Made by a program: the position numbers and the translations under genes
The notes under the pieces: generated by a model
The model's input: only the letters and a program-made list of their open reading frames with translations
Told to the model about the DNA's origin: nothing
Database searches by the model: none
Shown: positions 40,801 to 47,644 of the stretch, piece by piece
Numbering within the stretch: the stretch's first letter is position 1
Layout of the letters: every line of letters starts with the position of its first letter
Source: Lachnospiraceae bacterium
GTDB taxonomy: Bacteria; Bacillota; Clostridia; Lachnospirales; Lachnospiraceae
NCBI GenBank assembly: GCA_017525525.1
Contig: JAFXSQ010000054.1
Location: forward strand, 1 to 64,000
Length of the DNA: 64,000 nt
Reading direction: 5' to 3'

Positions 40801-41750
40801 GAGGAGAGACCAAGAAGCTTTACATTACCGATATAGAAAAGGGTCCTGTTGCCGACGAGTACAAGGAAGCCTTTGAATGGATACCGTCTGCAGAGGGTAT
40901 CGTAAAGATTACGCCTGTTGACAAGCTCGGAAAGCAGATAAAGATTACTCCGATTAAGACCGCATCCACTGCGTATGTTACATTGACGGCAAAGGGTGTC
41001 TACAGTAATAATGTAAGAAGGAGTATCAGCGTTGCGCTTACGACAGAGAATATCTACGCTGCCGAAGTAACCGTTGCCGAGGCTATATACACAGGCAAAG
41101 CGCTTACTCCGAAGGTAACCGTTAAGTACAACGGTAAGACTCTTAAGAAGGGAACGGATTATACCGTTGCTTATACAAACAATGTAAATATCGGTTACGG
41201 CACAGTTACCATAACAGGTATAGGAGCTTACTCAGGAGCAAAGGCTATGAGCTTCCAGATTAAGCCTATACAGATTCAGTACAGAGCTTATGTTCAGAAG
41301 AAAAACTGGATGAACTTTGTTACAGAGGGAATTGCCGGTACTACCGATGATTTAAGAATGGAGACCATTCAGCTCAGAGTTAAGAATAAGGGAACGCTCT
41401 CGGGTGGCTTCCAGTACCGCGCTTATGTTCAGAAGATGAACTGGACACATTATGCGGACACTGCTGCAACGACAGGCGATAAGACCTATGCCGGCACCAA
41501 GGGTATGTCGAGAAGAGTTGAGGCAATTCAGATTAAGGCCTATGGTGATGTGGCTAAGGTTTATGATGTGTACTACAGAGCATATTCTGATAACTTCGGC
41601 TGGCTTGCGTGGGCAAAGAACGGTAAGCCTGCAGGTACGGCAGGATATGCTTACAAGCTCAGAGCGTTTGATTTAAAGATTGTTCCGAAGGGATCGGCAG
41701 CGCCTTACGAGACCTCCGCGCATAAGGCTTACGAACAGAAAACAAAGTAG
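37833..41750 (+). CDS. Secreted BspA-like leucine-rich-repeat protein with ChW-type repeats
   Basis: The 1305-residue protein has a signal peptide (about 1-31), an acidic Glu/Ser/Thr stretch (about 32-110), many LRR_5 (BspA/TpLRR) repeats from about 170 to 820 with patterns such as IPDSVTVIGAGAFMN and LPKDLKRIESNTFEN, and a Big-like region. A clostridial 'YTGKALTPKVTVKYNGKTL' type module follows near residue 1090. Three tryptophan repeats (YRAYVQKKNWMNF, YRAYVQKMNWTHY, YRAYSDNFGWLAW) resemble ChW repeats that bind cell walls. There is no LPXTG motif. It is probably a surface adhesin. GGAGG is 10 bases before the ATG. Confidence 0.88.
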   Translation: MRKKAAKRLFTLALALSVAVSGVSPNGIVKAEEAQEEIVAEMLSEEGSEETSEEVSEDISEDNSGESTQEEVTEAVTEAPEAEAFEGEAFEGESINAAPEESLSAEEAIVATSNYETYWPVGQKYGFDYQIDENGITILHLSYADPNNQSDHYAHKSIIEGEIVIPESITAKDGKTYKVTSLGESAFNYKTITTFAVDRTATANVPAPSAETQYFRTNPIFVTIPSSIQKIEAYCFNEEIKFMFYDKNEEDVNKRKLELPSSLVSVGNYAFYGCSLNDGHFVFPEGLKEIGNYAFFGMATMKGGLDIPGTVVSIGNYAFSGLGGISEEVVINNGSDALSIGEYAFNGLQAKSLAIKRTTISSIGKYAFNGMSRAVADESITTLFPENASVKVIDDYAFQGCRELGYALNLPKDLTYLGASAFQNCESFSIPVVSGAQKLVIPDAITELKDYTFCECSTMSGKLDLNNVTTIGRYTFYDCYYLYGDLDLSKVDKLGESAFELRFIRTKPGAVDEKEKDLTSTTMINELMENLSDGAATMIEDAYLTGFTGKLILSKKIDNIPAKCFAGQARLGGLQYSLEIPDTVKSIGASAFYTCPSFVGDLEIPDSVTVIGAGAFMNMRGINGKLTLPKDLKRIESNTFENDYNMKSTLVIPEGVSDIGYKAFSRCRSLYGSLEFPKELKTLGEAAFYRCRSFTGDLIFPDTVTNIGASCFYEAQGFDGDLKLPANPAFTRINEKVFYNVELIESKGTKLSDGEDKLMAEGWLNKPNEVADGGVVIPDNIMYIGDTAFYNCINIANIQMKGNVDTISDTAFDSTISSQMRMQYHTYKNDECPCYNFLKKEYPVDFEQRILYPLPEVSINVYKVTKNGDKEEKELLYEDKTYDIVAGTNIQLAVEATDENGESVDSPIAYTSEEPATLGVGANGVVSARLLESSKEVGALVKTRDGSGAKFRVNFKVYGTDELVSSFNIKDSLTAEAPATSISLKRTATGGETKKLYITDIEKGPVADEYKEAFEWIPSAEGIVKITPVDKLGKQIKITPIKTASTAYVTLTAKGVYSNNVRRSISVALTTENIYAAEVTVAEAIYTGKALTPKVTVKYNGKTLKKGTDYTVAYTNNVNIGYGTVTITGIGAYSGAKAMSFQIKPIQIQYRAYVQKKNWMNFVTEGIAGTTDDLRMETIQLRVKNKGTLSGGFQYRAYVQKMNWTHYADTAATTGDKTYAGTKGMSRRVEAIQIKAYGDVAKVYDVYYRAYSDNFGWLAWAKNGKPAGTAGYAYKLRAFDLKIVPKGSAAPYETSAHKAYEQKTK

Positions 41751-41753
41751 TTG

Positions 41754-41776
41754 AGGGCAAAACACCTTTTGACCCT
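41754..41776 (+). repeat. GGGCAAAACACCTTTTG hairpin
   Basis: AGGGCAAAA and TTTTGACCCT pair with one bulged A around CACC, just after the LRR gene stop. It resembles the hairpin at 248-277 and a terminator is likely its role. Confidence 0.5.
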
Positions 41777-41811
41777 GCATAATAAAATTAAGTGTTAATT
41801 ATAAGAAAACC

Positions 41812-41855
41812 ATCGTTGAACGCTTAGGCGTTTCGCGGTGGTTTTCTTTCTTTTT
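41812..41855 (+). terminator. Terminator upstream of rfbF
   Basis: AGAAAACCATCG and CGGTGGTTTTCT pair around the inner AACGCTTAGGCGTT hairpin, followed by TTCTTTTT. It ends the LRR protein transcript. Confidence 0.8.
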
Positions 41856-41859
41856 GTGG

Positions 41860-41888
41860 TTTACAAGTTCATGTGAAAATGGTACTAT
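41860..41888 (+). promoter_or_regulatory. Promoter of the rfbF operon
   Basis: TTTACA (41860-41865), a 17-bp spacer and TACTAT (41883-41888). It is nearly identical to the rfbG promoter at 34343-34371, in a similar position after a terminator. Confidence 0.65.
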
Positions 41889-41914
41889 ACAAAAGGACAA
41901 AAGCACACTTTTAA

Positions 41915-41966
41915 GTGTCACTCTGAGCGACGCTGACCGCAATGCGAAGCAACAGGAAGAGTCTTA
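41915..41966 (+). repeat. GTGTCA...GAAGAGTCTT repeat
   Basis: It begins GTGTCACTCTGAGCGACGC, has CGCAATGCGAAGC inside, and ends GAAGAGTCTT, 20 bases before the rfbF start. It is in the transcribed leader. Confidence 0.65.
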
Positions 41967-41985
41967 AATACATGAGGTGCAAATT

Positions 41986-42762
41986 ATGAAGGTAGTTCTT
42001 TTAGCGGGCGGTTTGGGAACGCGAATCTCGGAAGAATCGGAATTCGTTCCGAAGCCCATGATCAAGATAGGCGGAATGCCGATATTGTGGCACATAATGA
42101 AGGGGTATTCTTACTATGGCTTCAATGAATTTGTTGTCTGTGCCGGTTATAAGCAGCATCTTGTGAAGGAGTGGTTCGCAGATTATTTTCTTCACACATC
42201 GGATATAACCTTTGATTTTACCGAAGATAACAAGATGATAGTTCACGACAAGCATACCGAACCGTGGAAGGTAACCGTTGTGAATACGGGTTATAATACA
42301 ATGACCGGAGGCCGTATAAAAAGGATACAAAAGTATATAGGTGACGAGCGTTTTATGATGACCTACGGTGATGGCGTCTGTGACGTAGACCTGAATGAAT
42401 TACTCAAATTCCATGAGCAGCATGGGAAAATGGCCACGTTGACATCTGTAATTATAGAACAGCAAAAGGGAGTCCTCGACATAGGCGGCGACAACGCGGT
42501 CAGATCCTTCAGAGAAAAGAGTGCGTTGGACGGAAGCCCGATAAATGCTGGATTTATGGTGTTTGAACCGCAGGTGTTTGATTACATAGAGGACGATGAA
42601 ACGGTTCTTGAAAGAGACACCCTGGTAAAGCTGGCTGATGAAGGACAGCTTATGTCATACAAGCACAGCGGCTTTTGGCAGTGCATGGATACAAAGAGAG
42701 AGAAGGACATTCTTGAAAAAATGTGGTCCGAAGGAAAAGCGCCCTGGAAATTGTGGAATTAG
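41986..42762 (+). CDS. rfbF: Glucose-1-phosphate cytidylyltransferase
   Basis: RfbF makes CDP-glucose from CTP and glucose-1-phosphate, the entry to CDP-dideoxy sugars. From ATG 41986 (GAGGTG 7 bases upstream) it has 258 residues. LAGGLGTRISEESEFVPKPMIKIGG and MPILWHIMKGYSYYGFNEF near the N-terminus and FMMTYGDGVCDVDL near residue 124 are strong family matches. A GTG at 41977 is in frame but overlaps the ribosome binding site. It heads an operon of eight genes. Confidence 0.93.
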   Translation: MKVVLLAGGLGTRISEESEFVPKPMIKIGGMPILWHIMKGYSYYGFNEFVVCAGYKQHLVKEWFADYFLHTSDITFDFTEDNKMIVHDKHTEPWKVTVVNTGYNTMTGGRIKRIQKYIGDERFMMTYGDGVCDVDLNELLKFHEQHGKMATLTSVIIEQQKGVLDIGGDNAVRSFREKSALDGSPINAGFMVFEPQVFDYIEDDETVLERDTLVKLADEGQLMSYKHSGFWQCMDTKREKDILEKMWSEGKAPWKLWN

Positions 42763-42828
42763 TAATTTTTAGGATTTGAAAACTATAAATCCCATAGCTT
42801 TGGACCTGGCAGAAAGTGAGATATAACC

Positions 42829-43785
42829 TTGAATAATAAATGTGTTAGTGTCGTGATTCCGACTTACAATGAAGTGGAGAATGTAAAAGCAATTGCGGAA
42901 GCGGTTAAGGAGGAGTTCAAGAAGGAGCTTGCCGATTACGCATACGAGATACTGTTTATAGATAATTATTCCACGGACGGTACAAGGGATATAATAAGAC
43001 AGCTGTGCGAAGAGGATGAGAATGTAAAGGCGATATTTAATATAAAGAATTTCGGACCGGATAACTCTCCGTATTACGGCATGCTTCAGGCGACGGGTGA
43101 CTGTGTGATTTTGCTCTGCGCCGATTTTCAGGACCCCGTAGATATGATTCACAGGATGGTCAGGGAATGGGAAAAGGGCAGCTATAAGGTTATAACCGCA
43201 ATCAAGAAGACCAGCAAGGAGAATAAACTCGGACGATTCTTCAGAAGCGTGTATTATAAAACAATCTGTAAATTATCGGACACGAAGATAATAGAGCATT
43301 TTACAGGCTTCGGACTGTATGACAAAAGCTTCCTGGATGTTTTAAGAAAGCTTGACGAACCGATTCCTTTTTTGAGAGGCCTGGTGGCCGAGTTCTCGGA
43401 GAACAGGCTCGAGATGCCGTATGAACAGCAAAAAAGAAGAGCCGGAAAAAGCCATATTCGCTTTTTTGCGTTGTATGATATAGCGATGAGAAGTGTAACT
43501 TCATATACAAGGATAACGCTCAGGATAGCGACTATGTTCGGCTTTATCATGGGCTTTTTCTCTTTCCTGATTGCTCTGGTTTATCTTATATACAAGCTTG
43601 TGAATTGGAACAACTTCGATACGGGTATGGCGCCTATAGTAATAGGAATGTTTTTTATAGGGGCTGTGCAGCTTATATTCCTCGGTTTGCTCGGAGAGTA
43701 TGTTATGAGCATCAATCAAAGGGTGATGAACCGACCCTTGGTTGTGGAGGAGGAAAGGATTAATCTGCCTAATGATAAAAAATGA
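42829..43785 (+). CDS. Family 2 glycosyltransferase (DPM1/GtrB-like)
   Basis: The 318 residues have a GT2 domain (VVIPTYNEVENVKAI at the start, ILFIDNYSTDGT, LLCADFQDP) and two C-terminal membrane helices (about 225-295), the layout of GtrB/DPM-type enzymes that load a sugar onto polyprenyl phosphate. The start is TTG 42829, with GTGAG upstream and no suitable ATG. Loaded sugars are used by membrane glycosyltransferases outside the cell, and two polytopic candidates end the same operon. The donor sugar is not known. Confidence 0.85.
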   Translation: MNNKCVSVVIPTYNEVENVKAIAEAVKEEFKKELADYAYEILFIDNYSTDGTRDIIRQLCEEDENVKAIFNIKNFGPDNSPYYGMLQATGDCVILLCADFQDPVDMIHRMVREWEKGSYKVITAIKKTSKENKLGRFFRSVYYKTICKLSDTKIIEHFTGFGLYDKSFLDVLRKLDEPIPFLRGLVAEFSENRLEMPYEQQKRRAGKSHIRFFALYDIAMRSVTSYTRITLRIATMFGFIMGFFSFLIALVYLIYKLVNWNNFDTGMAPIVIGMFFIGAVQLIFLGLLGEYVMSINQRVMNRPLVVEEERINLPNDKK

Positions 43786-44830
43786 TTGCATAGATAGAGA
43801 TTTTAACGGAAAGACGGTATTGGTAACCGGAGCCACCGGACTTATCGGAAATGTGCTTACCAAAAAGCTGCTTGAACAGGGAGCGGCCGTATATGCTGTC
43901 GGCAGAAGGATGTCTAAACTCAGTGAAGTATTTAAGGACTATGCTGACAACGACCAGCTTTTTTTGTGTGAATCGGATGTATCGGATGAACTGCCTTGCA
44001 AGGAAGTGTATTTTGATTACATATTTCATGCGGCAGGTCCTATATCGGGTCGTCTGATAAAGGAAAAGCCGGCGGATATGGTAAAGGTAAATGTATCGGG
44101 TGTCGAAAACTGTTTGAAGCGCCTTCTTTATCAAAAAGAAAGGCTTCAAAAGAATGAACCTCAAAAAAAAGCGTCCGGCGGTCGACTTATCGTATTCTCT
44201 TCGGCAACCGTATATGGCGATAGCGAGGGCGAACTCATAGGCGTGTCCGAGGAGGACGGTTGCAGTCTGTGCAATCCCGCTTCCGTGGCTGCGGTATATC
44301 CGGAGACCAAGAGGATGGTTGAGGTGCTGGCCGGGGCTTATGCAAGGCAGTACGGGCTTGATGTATGCATAGCAAGAATTGCGTATGTATACGGATACTC
44401 TCCGGTTATGCCCGATACGGCATTTTATGAATTTGTCAGACGGATATTAAACAACGAAGACATAAAGATAAATGCAACTGTGATGAACAGGAGAGACAAT
44501 ATATATGTTGAAGATGCGGTAAGCGGAATACTTACGGTTGCGCTTCGGGGCGAAAGCAAAGAAGCGTATAATGTGAGCTTGAGCGGAGAAAACGGCAATT
44601 GCGCTTCGGCAAGTGAAATCGCGGAATGCATGGCGGAGTGCGCAAGGGAGGCCGGACATTATAATAAGAAGGTTCTGTTTGGTGAACAAGGCTGTTCGTC
44701 GCTTGACGGAATCATGCTGAAGAATGATAAACTGAAGGCGTTGGGCTGGAATCCCGAAACAGGCCTTAAGGCCGGAATAAAGAAGACGCTTGAATATTAC
44801 TTTGCTTACGGAACGGAAAAAACGATATGA
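43772..44830 (+). CDS. NAD-dependent epimerase/dehydratase (SDR), possible CDP-sugar reductase
   Basis: From ATG 43772 the product has 352 residues, with an NAD-binding TGATGLIGNVL near residue 16, FSSATVYGD, and the catalytic YPETK near residue 176. It is an extended SDR. An in-frame GTG at 43742 lies inside the upstream gene with no better binding site. The start overlaps the GT2 gene stop and the end overlaps the next gene by 4 bases. In this operon it could act like YerF, reducing a branched keto sugar, but the substrate is inferred only from context. Confidence 0.75.
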   Translation: MIKNDCIDRDFNGKTVLVTGATGLIGNVLTKKLLEQGAAVYAVGRRMSKLSEVFKDYADNDQLFLCESDVSDELPCKEVYFDYIFHAAGPISGRLIKEKPADMVKVNVSGVENCLKRLLYQKERLQKNEPQKKASGGRLIVFSSATVYGDSEGELIGVSEEDGCSLCNPASVAAVYPETKRMVEVLAGAYARQYGLDVCIARIAYVYGYSPVMPDTAFYEFVRRILNNEDIKINATVMNRRDNIYVEDAVSGILTVALRGESKEAYNVSLSGENGNCASASEIAECMAECAREAGHYNKKVLFGEQGCSSLDGIMLKNDKLKALGWNPETGLKAGIKKTLEYYFAYGTEKTI

Positions 44831-45867
44831 CTGATAGAATAATGACTCTTGATTGTACGCTGAGGGATGGAGGTTTTGCTCTGGAGGATGCTTACAAAAA
44901 CGATATCAGACCGGGGCAATTCACAAAGCAGGAAAGAGATACCATAAAAGAACATATGGAAAAGGCGGGGCTTGATATTATAGAGATAGGCGCCGTCGAA
45001 AAAACAGGCACCGACAAAACGGGTTTTGCCATATATAACAGAATAGAAGATGCGGGTTCGGCGCTTGGCAAAAAAAACGACGATGTTCTTTATGCGGTTT
45101 TTTACAGGGGGCCGGATATTTCTATGGATGAGATACCTGACCGGGCGCCGGGGCTTCCGGATATTACGAGAGTTTGCATAAGGTATTCGGAGTTGGAAAA
45201 GTCCCTGGATTTCTGCGAGGGTTTGTGCAAAAAGGGCTATAAAGTCTTTATTCAGCCGATGGTTACCGTAAGATACACAAGGGAGGAGCTTACGCTCCTT
45301 GCAAACCGGGCCAATGACATGGGGGCTTATGCGCTTTATTTTGTGGATAGCTACGGTTATATGACGCCCGAGGATGTGAAGGCGTATTTTGATTTTTATG
45401 ATTCGATTCTTCGTGATGATATAAGGATAGGTTTTCATGCGCATAACAATATGGAGATGGCTTTTGCGAATGTTCTTGAATTCATTTCCTGCAGCGGCGC
45501 AAGAAATATAGTTATTGATTCCTGCGCGTCGGGCATGGGACAGGGCACGGGAAATCTGCAGACCGAGGTTATACTGAATTATCTCAACAACGCTCACGCA
45601 AAGAGTTATAAGACGGGGCATGTGTATGAGGTATGCGAGCTGATTGATAAATACAACGAAGGGCGTCTGTGGGGCTATCATCCGGTCAGGTTTATCCCGG
45701 CGGCGAATAAGACGGCGTATAAATTCGCCATGGCGCTGAAGAACAACTATGATTGCAGCTACAGGGAGATAGATGAGATACTGTCCGATATTCCGGAGAG
45801 TATGAGATACAGATATACACCGGATGACACAAAGAAGCTGATTGCTATGAGAAACGGGGAAGTATGA
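44827..45867 (+). CDS. HMGL-like / 4-hydroxy-2-oxovalerate-type aldolase
   Basis: The 346-residue protein has the HMGL TIM-barrel pattern: LDCTLRDGGFALED at the N-terminus, YFVDSYGYMTPEDV near residue 175 and GFHAHNNMEMAFAN near residue 203. The latter carries the metal-binding HxH. Such enzymes cleave or form C-C bonds next to a 2-keto acid. It overlaps both neighbours by 4 bases (ATGA), including the TPP enzyme that follows, so the two products are probably made together. The substrate is unknown. Confidence 0.8.
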   Translation: MTDRIMTLDCTLRDGGFALEDAYKNDIRPGQFTKQERDTIKEHMEKAGLDIIEIGAVEKTGTDKTGFAIYNRIEDAGSALGKKNDDVLYAVFYRGPDISMDEIPDRAPGLPDITRVCIRYSELEKSLDFCEGLCKKGYKVFIQPMVTVRYTREELTLLANRANDMGAYALYFVDSYGYMTPEDVKAYFDFYDSILRDDIRIGFHAHNNMEMAFANVLEFISCSGARNIVIDSCASGMGQGTGNLQTEVILNYLNNAHAKSYKTGHVYEVCELIDKYNEGRLWGYHPVRFIPAANKTAYKFAMALKNNYDCSYREIDEILSDIPESMRYRYTPDDTKKLIAMRNGEV

Positions 45868-47576
45868 CAGGGGCAGAGCTTGTTGTAAAAAAACTTATAG
45901 ATGAGGGGATAACGGATGTCTTCGGAGTGCCGGGAGGAGTAGTCCTTCCGCTTTTGTATGCTCTCGAAGACTGTGAAGGCATAAGCCCGAGGTTAGGATA
46001 TAACGAGCAGGCCTCCGGCTTCGCGGCGATAGGATATGCGCAGGCCTCCGGAAGACCGGGCGCGGCTTATGCAACCAGAGGTCCGGGGATAATGAATATG
46101 CTTACCGCTATGGCGGAGGCGTATTATGAGTCTGCTCCCGTAGTGTTTCTGACGGCGCATGCGAACGCGTCAAAGAAAAGTGAAAGACGAACCGACTATG
46201 ATCAGGAAACGGATATAATCTCGGTTGCCGCTTCATTTACAAAATATGCGGCTGCGGTAGAAAAAAGCAGCGATTTGGGCCCGGCTCTCGACAAAGCGAT
46301 AAAGCTAGCGAAAGACGGAAGGAAAGGGCCGGCGCTGCTTGATATAGCGCACAAGGTTCTTGTAAATGCGGCGGAGCTTGAATGCGATTTGCAGGACGAA
46401 ATTGCGCTTTCGGACAAAAACGATGAAGGACTGCCGGAGAAATCCGCCGGAGATAAAGAGGACGAAGCGGCAGCGCGCTTTAAGGAACTGCTTCTTAAGA
46501 GCAAAAGACCGGTTTTCCTTATAGGGGACGGAGTCAGGCAGGCCGGAGCTGTCCAAGTCATGAGGAGGATATCAGCAAAGTGCGGCATACCGGCTGTTTC
46601 GAGCAGGGGAGCCCAGGATATCCTGACAGGCTCTGAACTGTATTTCGGATATATCGGAAGTCATGGGGTTCGGTATGCAAATTGCATTCTTGACAGCGCA
46701 GACTGTGTTATAGCGCTTGGAAACAGGCTTTCTTTTCCTTTGGAGTCGGAGAGCTACGGACATTTTTTTGAGAATAGAGAGCTTCTGCATATCGATATAG
46801 ATCCGGCGGAACTGACGAGGTTTGGAAAGGGGCGGTCCTTTTGCATGGATGTAAAGTCTTTTCTGGAAAAGCTGTCGGAGGAAGAGTATGAATATCCGGT
46901 TCGTAAGGAGTGGCTTTCGGAATGCAAGAGATATAAGGAAGCATATCGTATGGTGGATATGCCTGTTGTGGTTAAGGATATAATCGGCCTGCTTGAAGAC
47001 TGCGGCGACTGCAGGGCATTGGTGTGTGATGTGGGCAATACAGAGTTCTGGGTGGCAAGAGCTTATGAATATCTGAGACCCGCAGCCCCCATGTATGTAT
47101 CTAAAAGCTTCGGGACACTCGGGAGCGGCGTGGGCAAAGCAATCGGCGCATATTATGCCTTAAGAAAGCCGGTTGTGCTTATATCGGGAGATCAGGGGCT
47201 GCAGTTTGGAGTGAATGAATTGATGCATATCGGTAAGCATAAGCTGCCGATACGGGTGGTGATAGTAAACAACGGCGCATCCGGCATGATACGTGACAGC
47301 GAGCGCAGAAAGCATAAAGCGGATGTGCATACAACGGATGACACGGGCTACGGCACTCCGGATTTTGAGAGTCTTGCCGCGGCTTACGGCCTTAGCTATA
47401 TCTGTGTCGAAGAGGGTAAAGCGTTGGAAGGAAGGACCGGGCTTGCCGGCTGCGGCGGGAATCCGATTCTTTTAGAGCTTAAGGTTGATCGGGACGAAGA
47501 GCTTACGCCTTATCTGCCTCGAGGTAATAAGCTGAGCGGGCAGTATCCTCATTATAATAATCAGATTATTGAATAA
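45864..47576 (+). CDS. Thiamine-diphosphate enzyme, acetolactate-synthase-like
   Basis: The 570 residues have the three-domain layout of acetohydroxyacid synthases: an N-terminal Pyr domain with GVPGGVVLPLL and the catalytic Glu in YNEQASGFAAIGYAQ, a central domain, and a C-terminal PP domain with SGDQGLQFGVNEL and VIVNNGASG binding TPP-Mg. It lies next to an aldolase and CDP-sugar genes instead of ilv genes. YerE of Yersinia, from this family, transfers acetyl from pyruvate to CDP-4-keto-3,6-dideoxyglucose, which is a plausible role here. Confidence 0.8.
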   Translation: MTGAELVVKKLIDEGITDVFGVPGGVVLPLLYALEDCEGISPRLGYNEQASGFAAIGYAQASGRPGAAYATRGPGIMNMLTAMAEAYYESAPVVFLTAHANASKKSERRTDYDQETDIISVAASFTKYAAAVEKSSDLGPALDKAIKLAKDGRKGPALLDIAHKVLVNAAELECDLQDEIALSDKNDEGLPEKSAGDKEDEAAARFKELLLKSKRPVFLIGDGVRQAGAVQVMRRISAKCGIPAVSSRGAQDILTGSELYFGYIGSHGVRYANCILDSADCVIALGNRLSFPLESESYGHFFENRELLHIDIDPAELTRFGKGRSFCMDVKSFLEKLSEEEYEYPVRKEWLSECKRYKEAYRMVDMPVVVKDIIGLLEDCGDCRALVCDVGNTEFWVARAYEYLRPAAPMYVSKSFGTLGSGVGKAIGAYYALRKPVVLISGDQGLQFGVNELMHIGKHKLPIRVVIVNNGASGMIRDSERRKHKADVHTTDDTGYGTPDFESLAAAYGLSYICVEEGKALEGRTGLAGCGGNPILLELKVDRDEELTPYLPRGNKLSGQYPHYNNQIIE

Positions 47577-47644
47577 TGGATTACTGAAAATATATTGTTG
47601 ATAATTAGGCTGTTAATGAGTGGAAGATTCATAAGGAGGATTAA

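Noticed and set aside
45864-47576. Normal acetolactate synthase of branched-chain amino acid synthesis
   Set aside because: No ilvN, ilvC or leu genes are near; it overlaps an aldolase gene and sits among CDP-sugar genes.
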